Source of the DNA: Nemopilema nomurai
Lineage: Eukaryota; Cnidaria; Scyphozoa; Rhizostomeae; Rhizostomatidae
Assembly: GCA_003864495.1 (NCBI GenBank)
Contig: ML133373.1
Span: forward strand, 496,001-560,000
Direction: 5' to 3'
DNA: 64,000 nucleotides
Under the pieces are notes generated by a model. The model did not search any database and was not told the DNA's origin. It was given only the letters and a program-made list of their open reading frames with translations. Of the stretch, positions 25,101 through 37,927 are shown piece by piece; position 1 is the stretch's first letter; each line of letters starts with the position of its first letter. A program made the translations under genes and the position numbers.

Positions 25101-26031
25101 TAACATCAATTAAATAAAAAAAATAGTAATAAAAACAATGCAAGAACTTTAGTAGAATATTCTTTTAGATCAGGGGTAAGATGATTGCGGAAAAATGCAA
25201 GAATATATTTACTATTTTTCAAAAAATTGCACATGCATTTATGAGAGATCCAAAAACTAATGTCTGTATTAAAATTTTCTAATTTTGCAAACATAACAAT
25301 CAATTTCTACTCTGACCAAAATATCTTCCTGTCATAACCTTCTCATAAGGTGACAGTATATGGTAAATTTAGATGCATATATGGAAAGTGTTGATAAACA
25401 AATAGAATTGCAATTTACAATGTCTACCAAATCCTTCATAAATAAGAAAGAGTACCTTAAATTTTGATTCAAATTTGGATGGTCTCGTCATCTTGAGAAC
25501 TTTAGATTTAACCTGGAAAAAGAAAACTCTAAAAATTCGAAAAATTCTAAAAAGAAAATAAGTAAACATGACTAGACACCATATATCATAAATGTATGAT
25601 GTATTTGCTTTCGTTTTCGATAAAAAAGAGACACTTTGGAGCAGGGATAGTATCTCAAACTAGTAGCAAAATTATTACTCTTGAAAGGTTTTTAAAATAA
25701 TGTCATTTACAGAGAAATGTCAGACCCATTCAAATTGAAGACCTACCGTTCCAATTGGGCCTAAATGCACAAAAGTGAAAGAGCACCTTCGAGTTCTGAG
25801 TTTGAAAGGAAAAGACAGAACACTGGATAAGCCAAAGTATTTGAGTACTCCTGCTAATAATACCTGACCTTTGCGACAACAAACAATAAAAGGCGGGTGT
25901 CCTGGGATTTCAGAATCACATCTTTGGGACTCCTCAAGGTTCTTCTGGGGGACCAGCAGGTGTAAAACGCAGGGGATACAGGTTAATAAAACGCAGGTTA
26001 AATCGCGCGGGCCCCAAAGAACAAGACACAA
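19160..26031 (-). CDS. Unrecognised multi-exon gene, head-to-head with DNMT2
   Basis: Nine minus-strand segments with GT-AG borders keep one reading phase: 26031-25747, 25512-25456, 25338-25311, 24796-24773, 23014-22949, 22045-21942, 19872-19800, 19677-19630 and 19389-19160. Together they encode about 304 residues. Best-supported exons carry TRPSKFESKFK, STMNDESSVASTETVG, SLFGRSGNKSSFLTFLSLN, VKFLGASDVNLEMALVKNIL and LRIPRILPSPEAHETR. The 28- and 24-bp microexons are weaker. The 5' end is unresolved: the first segment has no in-frame ATG. Either an upstream exon exists (an ATG frame at 26470 with a GTAACA donor is a candidate) or the segment is shorter and starts after the pyrimidine-rich acceptor ending at 25956. 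The last exon sits at a tandem AGAG acceptor. There is no membrane segment outside the first exon. I do not recognise the family; the Ser/Thr-, Lys- and Glu-rich composition suggests a soluble, perhaps nuclear, protein. Confidence 0.5.
23290..23345 (-). repeat. Core fragment of the foldback element seen in HSDL1
   Basis: The sequence GATGTTTGCATACTCTGAGG followed by AGTGCCGGACGAAAAA is the reverse complement of the central part of the small elements at 49612-49862 and 51319-51514. The terminal arms are missing or decayed. It lies in an intron of the unknown minus-strand gene. Confidence 0.6.
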
Positions 26032-26277
26032 ATCTATGCAATGCCATCCTCTTCCTGGTTATTCAGGTCAATCAAAATTATTGTTGCTTTTCAACACTGG
26101 CATTCCAATATCGATGGCTGAGCACACCAAGCTCGCGCGATGACTGCCCGCGCAGATTTGAATTAGTTGTTGATCCCACCTTAATTCTGACTAAGCCACC
26201 ATCATCATAGCAGCCAATCCACCTTAATCATTTGCTACCACCCTTTGCTTGATGGAACATCGACTTCAAAAACAATA
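26032..26277. promoter_or_regulatory. Probable shared promoter of DNMT2 and divergent gene
   Basis: About 250 bp separate the DNMT2 start codon from the nearest coding frame of the minus-strand gene. The segment contains a short CpG-bearing patch (GCTCGCGCGATGACTGCCCG, about 26132-26151) in otherwise AT-rich DNA and no clear TATA box. Bidirectional use is inferred from the arrangement. Confidence 0.4.
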
Positions 26278-29200
26278 ATGGCGATAGAACCACTGAGAGT
26301 ACTAGAGTTTTACAGTGGCATTGGAGGGATGCACTACGCGATGAAAGGTTTGATTCTACTCTTCTACTTGCTCTGCACCCCTTGTTACCTTCGTTTGATG
26401 ATGTAAAAGATCGAGTGTTTTGGCGACGGTGTTTGACCACGTGGGAACTTGATGGGGAAGGGGCGTTCATATTTCACCACAGTATTTATACAATCAATTC
26501 AAAGTTTTTATCAATTATGAATACATTAGAGTCTAATGTAGCGATTTTGTATCTTTGAAGCGCTTTTGTGTAATTTTAGATGTTTGTCTGATAAGGAACC
26601 TTACAATTGATGTCAAAATATGAACTACTTGGATGAACACCAATGTTGTGTTGATACTCTGAGAGGTTTCAGAATTATTAAACATTTGTCATTTTTTTCT
26701 CCAGGAACTGGAATTCCTTACCATATAGTTGCTGCTTTGGAGTTAAATGATGTTGCTAATAGAGTTTACAAGCACAATTTTCCAAATGATAATCTAAAGC
26801 AAACCAATATCGAAGTAAGTTCTCTTTGTATTCTCTTTGTGATTAATAGGAAATTATTGAATAAATTTGATTAGAAAAAAGAAGGGTGGCTTCCAAGTTG
26901 ATGTTTTGATGCAGTAGTAGGAGAGAGAAACAAGTCAATTTCATATTAAGAGATATAGACAGCTAGAAGGAAGACAGAAATAAGCCAATGCATAAGAACA
27001 TATTATGCAGAAATATTATTGTATGGTTCTAGTTTTTACCAAACCCAGCTCTAAGAGAACTTGTTCAAAAACCATACCCAAAAAAGTGGCCAAGATATAG
27101 TATTCCTAAATGAGGTGCTTTGGAGAAATAGAGCATACAGCATTGAACAAGAAATTATATGTGGTTTGTATGAAGTCTATTGAAGCTGTGAGATACCAAG
27201 AATGGTGAATTGGCACTCTGTGGGTCCTGGACCATGAGACACTTTGCATTGCTTAGACTTTTTAGCTCAATGCTTATGCAAAATTTTACTATGTGCTTTA
27301 TATTTCAGGGTTTAACCACTAGAAACATGGAGGATTTCCAGGCAGATGTAATTTTGATGTCTCCTCCCTGCCAACCATTCACCAGGTGAAGTTTTCATCC
27401 ATGCAAATGGCACAGTTCTTGGAAGGACATTTAATTTATCAAATGCTGTAGGACAGTGACATATTTAAAAACACTGTGTGGATGAAGTAACATTTGCCAT
27501 GGCAAAGTTTCTCACTTTGTTTATTGAATTACTGGCTTTTATTGATGTTTTTGGATTTACTTTTGTTCAATTCATATTAATTTCTCTTCATTAGACTTGG
27601 AAATCAAAAGGCATCAAGTGATCCAAGGACAAAAAGTTTTCTCAATATCCTTCAAATCCTTAAAAGGTGGAGGAATTAGCCAATGTAAATGTGGCCATAT
27701 CTATGCCAATTTATAAACAAATTGGCTTGTCTTGCCTATTGAAAACTCCTAAAATAGATTTTTGTGATGGATTTGGGAGGCCCATGAATACATTTCAACA
27801 TGGAGTACAAATAAATTTACTTTTGCAAAATGTAAGCAGAATATTGGCTTACTAGTTGCATCAAGAAATTTTGCAAGTCCATAGAATGAGCAAAAGAAGT
27901 TGTGAAATGATAAGTTGAGTGCACAAACCAAAGAGCCTGTAATTTTTTTGATGTGGGAGTGGAGGTACTTGGGCTTAATCAGCACATCTTGGCTCAGGGT
28001 CTGGTTTTCAAGTGTCTTTTGTGGTCACTTTAATTAAATTTGTATTGTTTGCTTCATAGCATTTTTGTTTCATGTTTTGAGCTTTAATATAAATCATGTA
28101 TCTCAAATACAGTATGAAGAACCCACCCACATACATCTTGCTAGAAAATGTCAAAGGATTTGAGATTTCTGAAACAAGGTTTGAATCTATCTTTACTGCA
28201 TCTTTTTTGCAGTTCATGTAGCATTTACAAAGAGGAGAATACTTTGAAGTTGGTTTTTTATCTTGATTGACATAAATATTCAAGCTTTTAGAGTTTTTGT
28301 ACCATTAATAGATATCTTACAATTTGTAAGGAGGTATTGTATCAAAGCTAGTTCAAAGCTCTTCAAAAGTTCAAGGTTTAAAGGAGGTATTTGTATCAAA
28401 GCTCCCAATAACTTAACCATACAAAGGGATTCTGCAGAAATCAGCAATTGGAAAAATGGAAATCAGAAAGCAACTTTTCATAATTGCCTATTTACTTTGT
28501 TTATGTGTTTGCTGCCTATATTCCAAAAAATTACTTTTCTCCATCCTTTTGTTATAGGAAGCAACTTGTTGATGTTCTTTCTTTGACTGGCTACAAGTAC
28601 CAGGTTTGCGTCACTTCATGAAACACCCATGTGCTCTACATGCTATGACATTACCATTTCCATTCTTTTAATTGTGCAGTTTTTAGTCAATGAATGTGTA
28701 ATTAGAGCTATTATCTTAAAATAGTGGTTGCGTAGGTGCAAAGCCTTGGATTTAAAAAACATAACACTTTAGAAAGGGAAGATAAAGCACTTGATGAGAT
28801 ACGAAGAAGCTGTAACGTTTGATCTGAACTTTAGGGACTTTTATTATCTTGAAAGTAGGCCTGCATTTGTGGCTTTTAGGTAAGCATAGTAGGGGGTGCC
28901 CCTGCTTCCTTTTGTGTCTATATTCGGCATAGGGAAGAATTATTTTGTATAAGACAGCAGTATTAAACCCATATTATGTTTATTACATCGAATAGCAAGT
29001 ATCTACATAAAATGTCTTTAGAGCTTATTATCACTATTTAGTAGCACTTTTCTGATGTGTTTGTCCTTATTTCCAGGAATTTTTAATCTCGCCCATTCAG
29101 GTAACTATGGCTCACTTTTGAATAAACCACTTGTTGTACTAAAAATTAGGCCGGATTTCAGGCATTTATGACAAGTAACGCTTGCTAATAAAACATGGAA

Positions 29201-32200
29201 GGCATTCTTCTAGTCACAAGGCCTAATCAAAGGCACTTGTTGTTGTTCAGATATTAACACGAAATTGTTGCGTCACTGGTGTTGTTTTTGTGAATTAAAG
29301 CTGAGCTTTAGAACTTCGCAACCCAATGCGGCCGATCGTCAAAGCGAACCTAATTTTGGAGAGAAACTGAAAGAGATTTTGAAGCTACCCTTTTAGATTG
29401 GTTTCTTTGTCACTTTAATTTGAACGGTTTCCTGAAAATCGCTTGTTGCACCTTTCATCAATCTTTTTCTTGGTTCTCTTTAGTTTGGTATTCCGAATTC
29501 AAGATTACGATACTACTTGCTGGCAAAATTGAATCTAGAATTTCCATTCACAACTTCTTCAGATGTAAGTGACTCTTTCAACTGTTACGAATAGGTTATG
29601 AACATATAAATGTCCTGTTCAAGCAGAATCCTGAAAGAATGAATGCTAAATTGCTTTTGCTCTGGTGCCATGATGTCGGGTTCTTATTTTACAATGCGAA
29701 GGGCAAACAATGATGTGGAAAATTAGGCAAAGCGCTTGGCCTGAGAGAACGGTGTGGTGCCTAGAAGACTGGCTTTGCTCTCTGTGCAAAAGCCTTTAGA
29801 ATCAGCGATGAAGGAGGGATACTTGGACACCCCCTTGACTTATTTTGACAATTGCCAGTGGCTCTGTTTCCGAAGTTGGCTCTTTTCATGTTGTCCCTTT
29901 CATTCTTCAGCCCATGGATCACATGCCACAGCAATCGAGCGGTCTTAGCAGTGACGTCACATCTGGAACTGAATCGATACAGAACTCCAATTGTGGAGCC
30001 GATATCAATAGACCACATCTTGAACCAAAAAACTCTAAGGAGGAATGTTCATTGTCTGAATATTTGGAAGAAAATGCGGAGAATGAAGAATTCTACCTTT
30101 CTGGAGAAATCCTAGGACGACTCGGTACTGTTTTAGGTGCGTCCCCAATAAACCTCTCCGGAATTTTCTCACCCTTTTGCTACTTTGACTGATTTTGATG
30201 TTGCGTGGCATTTTGCAAGAACTGAAAACTAGGTACCGTTCTTTGGTTTGAAATATCACTCCTGGTGTATTTTTTCGTCTCTTCTTCAGGCCTGTTGTGA
30301 TTTCCTTGTGCTAACTTGACCCAGGCTCTAATTTTGTCTCCAGATATTGTCATTCCTTCGTCCAAAAGATCCTGCTGTTTTACCAAAGCGTGAGTTTGTA
30401 TTCCAGAATTCAATTATACAACTATTAGAAATCTCGGAAATTTTTTCTTTTCAGTTTCACTCTGAAAGCCTTTTGTCAAAAAGCTAGCTAAACGAACTAA
30501 TTTGTTTCCAATCTGCTCATTCTTATGTCCTTTTCCTTTTATTCGTTTTGTATCTCCTTTCGTTTGGTTCTTCCGTTCAAGAATCCCCTCTCTATTTTGT
30601 AGGTATATGATACCATTAACCTCATATATCATCTGATAGACATTAAGTTTTGAAAAGTCTGCAAACGTTTCCCATCTTCAAAAAACACTATTTTATCTGT
30701 AGTCGATTTATAAAACCTTTTGCAATAGTTATGCTAATGATGCATTTATTTAGATTCATTTGACTTAAAGAATCAATTTTATGCAGCTAATATTGGACCT
30801 ATAAAGGGTTATTACATAAAGCAGTAAATCAAGTTAAAATCAAATGGAGTTCATAGCAAATTTGAAAAAGGTGAAAGTCGACTTCAGGGTCAAGTGTCAG
30901 AGGTCATTAAGGTGGTCTTGGAAGGGCTTCTAGAAATGCTGCTCTGGGTGTTTGTTGTGATGACCAATGATGAGCTTTTTTGGGAATTTCGAAGCAATTT
31001 TTGTTGCTGAGGAAGTTCCCCTAGTTCTGAGGTCATTACCATCTAACTCATTTACATAGCAACTTGTATTTAATTTATGTTTGTTCTTGTCCATATTTTG
31101 TTTCTTTTTTCTTTATAAGTTTGCTTCTTTAATGCCTTCAACATGTCTTTATTTTGTTAGTTGTTTTCATTAGTTGAGGTTTCCAGGCTCGTCTTGTGAT
31201 ATGCGATTTTCCTTATATGATCTTGATTTCCAAGAAATAATCTTGGTTTCCAAGAAATGATTACTAGGCCCGAGAAACTGACAGACAAAGAGCTCGGGGA
31301 GCTCATCATTAATGTATTTGCTTAGTTCTTGCATGATTTTGTACTTGTATCATTTATTCCATCACACTTCTCTACCTTTTTTAAATTTCAGTTTGTATCG
31401 TATTTACTAGATATCTGTGTAGGTTGTTTCAGGATTTTCGAGTTGATGGTTCCACTTGGCCGTGATGAGCTGTGTTCCTTACTTTCAACTAGTTTAAGTC
31501 TGAGGTGGCATGCGCCTCCGTGATTAGCAAATACAGTCTGAGCCAAATGACGTCATCGCAAAGTCTTATAGCCAAGGTCAAAGTGCATGTCTGTTTCTCT
31601 CCTGAAGTAGCTGCGAGTTGCTTTCTACCCTTCGACCTCTGAAAACAATGTTTCGGGCACACTATCTTTGACTGACTGCCTATCGTTCCAGGTACGGAAC
31701 GTACGTGAAAGGAACTGGTTCAGTTATAACAACGACGAAATCTGAGGACGAGGTAACCTGGAATGTTTCTTTGGTGTTATCTGTTTCTTGAATGTTTCTG
31801 TCGGCAGTTGGTGTTTGCCATTTGGCGTCACTTGTTGGCAATGTTTGTTCATTCAATGTTAGAAGGCAAAAGAAAACATCCAGGTGTTCTTTTTAGAGCG
31901 TTCATTGATGTTTACTTTGTTTGTACGTTTGTTTTTCGTTTGAATGATTCTTCAACAGGTCCAGTGAATTTTCGCAATGAGTTCCTTCACACTTTGGTGA
32001 TTGACGTTTAAATTGTTCTAAAGTTTGACAATGCTTGTTATATGACATATGACAAAGTGTCATATGGCAAAGTGTCATAGGACAAAAGCTCGTTAGCTCA
32101 AAAAGTGGTTTTAAACTTGATTGAACATAAGATTGTCCAACCGACAATAACCATAAGGACAACAACAGCAACAACACGCCTGGTTATAACACAGAGGGGC

Positions 32201-33152
32201 AGAAATCTTACCTGTTTGCATTTGATTCGAAATAGGGCTTGTTGTAGTAAGTAGTTTATGCAAAGCTACGGAATTGAATCTGGATTCTTGGGCAGGGCCA
32301 AGGACCCTTTTTGTAAAGAAGAAGTTCTTCGCATTGTTGCACCTTCCAAAAGTTTATTTTTGAGAAAGTTTTGGATTCAAGCAGCTAGCAAAGGCTATAG
32401 CTGAAACTTGTACGAATAAGTTCCAGACAAACATCACTAGGTAACCAAAATTATATTAGTGTCTAAGTTTACCTCTTATATTGAATATCGTCAACTGAGA
32501 AAGGTTCCATGTCATAACATTATTTCATATTCAGATGCACAATTGCATTCTCTAGTTTAGTGCCAAAATTTTTTTTAGATTAGACAGACATTTGAAAATT
32601 TGGAAGGCGAAACGGACGAACGCCTAAGAAATGATAGATTGTTGAGCCTAAAACTCAGGTACTTCTCCCCTCAAGAAGTGGCCAATTTAATGTGCTTCCC
32701 CAGATCGTTTGGTGAGTATAACTTGGTTTTAGTTGAATATGTTTTTGTATGTAATGAGACTCTGGATATTTTGTTTATTTTCGTTACCGATGGTCATATA
32801 ATTCTTTTAGAGATTTACAAAGTTTTGATGAACATCAAAACTCGATGAACCTTTGCATACGATATTTTTTCTTGATAATAACTACAAACTACCAACTCCT
32901 TTCTTCATTAGTTGATTTTTATCTAACTTTGTCTTCAGTATTTTTATCGAAATTACCCTTGCGTTTATGTCATTTTGAAACTTGGTCTTTCTGTTCCTCC
33001 TTCAAAATTAAGCATGATTTCTGATTCTATTGTTGCTAGGTTTCCCATCATCAACAACAAACAAACAGAAGTACAAGTTGCTTGGCAACAGTGTCAATGT
33101 CCACGTGGTCACAGAACTTTTAAAAACGTGTTTGCTGACAGAATATAGATAG
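26278..33152 (+). CDS. TRDMT1: tRNA (cytosine-5) methyltransferase DNMT2, complete, 13 exons
   Basis: DNMT2/TRDMT1 methylates C38 of tRNA-Asp and some other tRNAs using S-adenosylmethionine. Exons: 26278-26347, 26705-26814, 27309-27385, 27595-27666, 28113-28178, 28558-28603, 29077-29100, 29484-29564, 29911-30136, 30344-30389, 31692-31752, 32579-32711, 33040-33152. All are GT-AG with matching phases, giving 374 residues (human 391). Motif I is EFYSGIGGM; motif IV is SPPCQPFT with the catalytic Cys; motif VI is LLENVKGFE; motif VIII region is GIPNSRLRYY. The DNMT2 hallmark CFT lies in RSCCFTKAYG, followed by YVKGTGSV, and LKLRYFSPQEVANLMCFP precedes motif X (LLGNSVNVHVV). Every catalytic element is intact, so it should be active. 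Exon 7 is only 24 bp. The variable insert lies in exon 9. Stop TAG at 33150-33152. Confidence 0.95.
32038..32084. repeat. Small hairpin/palindrome in DNMT2 intron
   Basis: ATATGACA-AAG-TGTCATAT forms an 8-bp stem with a 3-nt loop, followed by a partial repeat (GGCAAAGTGTCATAGGACAAA). It is in the intron between exons 11 and 12 and has no known function. Confidence 0.5.
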
Positions 33153-34780
33153 CATCAGTTTTTTAATGTTCCTTAGCCAGTCTTTAATTTGTAAATATCA
33201 CATTTCTATATAATTGAATCAATAATGCAAAGTGACCTTATTTGCACTTTTTTTGAGTTATTTATCTGTTTTTAATCAGGGTATAATTCTTTAACGGTTA
33301 ATCCACAAAAGGGAACAGCTAAAGTTTAAAGATGTGGTTTCTTAACATTGTTCCAGTATTTACAGAGGCAGAGAAACCAGGTTGCCAGGAGACACATTCA
33401 CCCCTACGTTTTCTGTTGTCCCGAACAAGAATTTTTAGAATCGTATGTGACCATTAATGCAACAAAAAATTTTTAGTTGAAAACAGAGACGCAGGAAGCA
33501 TCCTTAACCTGGGGGGAGGGGGTGGTGCCAGGAAACTTTAAGGGCACACAAGAAACGCATGTTGATTTGCGTTAAATTATTACAATGCAAAATGTTGTGA
33601 GCCAGGCATCATGATGGGTTGTTCATAAAATAGTTGAGTTGCGGTGCCAAAATGGATTTTAAAATTGGTTGATCCGAAAAAGTCAAGCAAAACATCATTT
33701 ACATAAAACTGTTCTGAAACTTGAATAGGCAACAGATAAGGTCTTAAGCTTAACTTACGAGCGAAAGTCCTTCGATGCTGCCAACTTGTATTTCTTCCTT
33801 CGAATTACCTTACTACGTTGTCACTCCTGGAATCTTCCCTTCGTTTTGCTTTCTGTTTATTGCAAAAATCCACAAAATACGTTTCATTTTGCTCGTATTT
33901 GTTTTCGAATCACACAGTCCCGAGTAAGAGGTGGTCAAATCAGTATGGCGTCAGCAGATCTTCAAATCCTGGCGCGCAAAAATCACAGGTTCCTCGATCC
34001 AGTCTCTTTTTAGATAATCAAAAGGAGGTTTGAGGGTATCGAGGCTGTTTTTTCGCGCTAATTTTCAAAGGGAATCACGCAAGACTCGTGTTTGGAATGT
34101 TTTGCAGAATTTGGCTTTCAAAACATTCTAATTTGTCGGAGAAGCGAAATGATTTAGGCTTTAAGTTGTCAAGGCCGTTTGACTTGTAAGTTCACAAAAG
34201 TTACGTGCTAAACTTAAACATCCACTCATTTCAGTGGTGGAAATTCATTTTGCAAGTTAGGGGGATTGCAATGTCCACAAAAGCAAGCAATTCTTTCGAC
34301 AAATAATACAATTTTACCGACAACACTGACAAGTTAGCAAAACCTGGGGGTGGATGACCCTACACCAACTGCAAAATACCATCACTTTCTCATTTCCATT
34401 TCTTGCGTTAATGTTGTGTTTTTCTTAGGTTCTAAATGCATGTCAGACTTTGCTTTTACTTATGTTCTAAATACATTTTCTACAATATATCACAAGCATC
34501 TAAATGATACCAATAATTTTTTCGTTTGAATTTTGTCTTGAAAAGTTTAAAAATAGGCTACGTTTTATAGTCAATTCTTATAGTCAGCAAAAGATGAATG
34601 TACGTATGCCAGTCTCAAACAGCACATGCAACTAAAAAATGCGCAGTAGAGAGGTATTAATTGTCATCCCTCTGCTTTAAACTCTGTAATTAATTTTAAA
34701 AACGCGCACTTTGTAAATGGCTTTGAGGCATGCCCCCCTCACCCCTAATCATTGGAGGCCCTGCAGATAGGTAATGTCCC
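33153..34780. other. DNMT2 3' flank, nothing recognised
   Basis: Likely 3' UTR and intergenic DNA. No canonical AATAAA was spotted immediately after the stop (AATAAT occurs near 33223). No coding exon was recognised; the frames around 33786-34033 are low-complexity, without splice support. Confidence 0.4.
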
Positions 34781-34782
34781 GT

Positions 34783-35100
34783 TAAAGGTACATAGACCTG
34801 TCATGTATAGGGCAGAGGCAGACTGCCTCATAGTGAACAACTATGCGTGACGTATATAAGGCGGATTTGCACAGTTCTGACGTTGACGTCATACAGAGTA
34901 TATGAGGATTTCACAATTGAACGTCTTTTGACATCGCGTTGTGGATACACTGACCTGTCAGGAATAGGGCAGAGATGGTATTGACGTATATGAGGCAGAT
35001 TTGCACAGAGTCATTGACGTCAGATGGAGTATGCGACGATTTGTTCGTATATGACGTCAGTTGATGTCGCGTTGACGGTACATAGACCTGTCGTGTATAG
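34783..35100. repeat. Tandem repeat with CRE octamers, about 130-155-bp unit
   Basis: Two full units and part of a third share ACCTGTC..ATAGGGCAGA, GACGTATATGAGGC.GATTTGC and TTGACGTCA.A..GAGTATG. TGACGTCA occurs at 34884-34891, 35015-35022 and 35052-35059. A related unit is found 13 kb away at about 47.69-47.95 kb, so this is a dispersed repeat family. Confidence 0.8.
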
Positions 35101-37927
35101 CTACCACGTGATAGACGCGAATGACCAATGTTTGCAGGATGGTGGGCTGGCTACAAGTTAAAGACCGATTGATGCTAACTTCTGTCGTATGGACGACACA
35201 ATTAACTGTCAGATAAATGCTTATAATTTTAGATCAATTTTGAGCCGTATTTTTTCTAAAAAGGGCATTTGATACAGTCATGTTGTTTTTTACTATTGAC
35301 TTCAACAGTTGTTATAGCGTTTATTAAGCAGTCCTACTGCCCATTCAAGCAATTCTCCCAATTTGTACATCGTTTTCAATACTCTCCATTCAGAAATCTG
35401 ACTGCTGCTTTGCACTTTCAAATCTGAAGAGTTATTTAGATGCTTCATCTAGGATCGAGAATCACAGAAGGAACTGAGGTAATTTTGCAATATCATAGTT
35501 CATAAACACTCTGCTTTTCAAATTGTTCGTTTCTTCCTTCAACATTTTTTACATGGAAAACAAGACAAGCTGTCAAGATAAATTTAGAAAGAGAACTCTT
35601 GATAAAACCAGCAACTTGAGAATTTAAAAATCATCTCTAAAAGCAAACCCTTTATTATTTTTTCTGAATTAATTATAATATTCTAAGAAGTTATAACAAT
35701 AAACATACATATATACAATTATGAAATGCACAATAAGAAAGTTTCATCGCTGTCTTTGCCGATCCAAGCATATAAAGATGCCTAAATTTTAAAGCCTAAC
35801 ATAACATGGAGCACTTCAAGTGCTTTCTCTTATTTTCAACCCACATGCTTCCACGCACTCTGTTCACTTTCTAACCTATGCCGTCACGAACTCACGTGAC
35901 TTTGGTAATTAAGATGAGAAAATTCGAAACCCTTAAATTTAGTTAGATTTGGTATGCTAGAAAATTTCTCAAATATATTGACTTGCAATCCGTCTAAGAC
36001 ACAATAAAAATTTACTTTCTAACGTTATCAGCTTGAAAAGAATTACCAGAAAAAATAACAGATTGGCAGCCTGTTAAATATTAGTTAATATGAACAGGCG
36101 AAGCTTATTTGTTAAACAGCATTTTAATCTGGCGAAGAAAAGTTTTTCTAAATTCTAGGAGAAGCATGTCATTAAACTAGGCGTCTAAATTTTAAATTAA
36201 TTTGACTGTCTGCCTATCTGAAAAAAATGAGATTGACTAAGAAACTAATTGTGATGGTTCCGCAAAGACAGCGATTAAGCTCATCATAAATAGGAAACAT
36301 GTACTAAAAATGTGCAAAATAGGATGCTAAAATGAAACAAAGGGTGCTCATGATAATACTGCGCCTAAACAGGTGGGGCTATAGATTCAGTGCCGCCGTC
36401 AAACTTTCATATGATTGACAACAGAAGAAAGGTTTATTTTACGTCATACAAGTGACGTCATCCAAAGAGAATTGTTGACTTGGAGACTTGACAATGGCCT
36501 ACAGTCATTTGGACTTACAAAAGCACCCTTTGTTTCATCATTAAAAACACAGAATATATACAAATATTTATCAGTTCGTAATGTCAAATCAATTTGATAA
36601 AGATTTATTCCTCTATAGTATTATATTTTCATTGATGTATTGTTGTTTTGTATGCACAAAAATAGAATTTTCAGGGACACGATTGATTTGGGAAGCTCTA
36701 CAGTACAGCTAAGGGTCATTTCAGAGAAGGTTGCAAAACTGCGCAAAGTGTGCAAACATTTTTCCCTTTAAAATAGAAACGTGATGCTGTTTTTTAGACA
36801 AACAACATTAAGAATCAAAGGAGGGGGGATGTGGTTGGGAATGAGGTCTTGAGATGACTGTATTTTTTCCATGCTGCTTTAAAAGTAAGTTGGTGATGAA
36901 TTTTTGAGCAGATGACTCAAGGGGCAAAGTTTAAAGCATTCAGGGCTCATTTTTGCATCGCAGTTTAACTCATTGAACGGTTTTTAGGACAGGGGTCTGG
37001 GGGCAAATTTCTGAGACCAAAGACTAACCTCTTGAAGGGGTCTGGTAAAGGAGCATTCCCAAAATCGTCCATGAAAATTTGGGGTAATGGTCAAAATTCT
37101 GAACGAAACACGTTGACAGTTGTTGACGGGTGACGGGGAGAGCTTGAACATCGAATTCGACTCGTTCAAGTCGTGAGTGACGTCATCCACGCTTCATAAA
37201 GGGTAATGACGATTGTTTTTACTCAAAGAAAAGTTCACTATGGAGTGCGTTAAGCTTCTAACAAAATATTGATACACAGGGAGTCTACGAATATCTTACA
37301 GACGAAATATACACAGCCAAGTACTGTCATATCTACAAAGTTCACATGGTTTCGACAAAATTTTCACATCTATAAAATATTATTAAATCTATTAAAAATT
37401 TGAAAATGATAGTCGAATATATTATTTCTCATCTTTTAAATTTATATCAATGTCGGCGTATTTCTTCTTTAAATGGCTTTGGCAATTGTTTAGCCTCGTT
37501 CCAGTACAACTGGATTTTGGGAGAGGGTTGAGTACGGAAAATACGCGGGGCAATGGACTTACCACAAAATGGCCTAATTACTGATTTGCTGGGTTTTCAT
37601 TTCAAGTATTCTTACAGGGTGAGCGAAATGAGTTTGGTACCAGCAACCTAACTGACGATCACTCATACAAATGGCAGCCTATACAGTTAAGCCTGTTTGA
37701 GAGGCTGATTCCTCTCATTATACAAACGAGGCTCGGATCAAAAACCTAAATATTAGACGTCACACTTCGTCCTAACGTATTAAAGCCTCGTTTTCATAAA
37801 ATCTCGCCTACTGCCTAGATCAATACCTAAAGCAGCGAGGCGTTAGTCACAAATTCAAGCAAACAAGCGCGCGCAAAGCATCTTGGGCCATTCACCAAAG
37901 CTTAAAGCGCATATTATAGGGGGATGC
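35101..37927. other. Intergenic / FoxN1/4 3' flank
   Basis: AT-rich DNA between two convergent genes. TGACGTCA octamers with the shared context GTGACGTCATCCA sit at 36453-36460 and 37178-37185. No exon or RNA gene was recognised. Confidence 0.4.
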
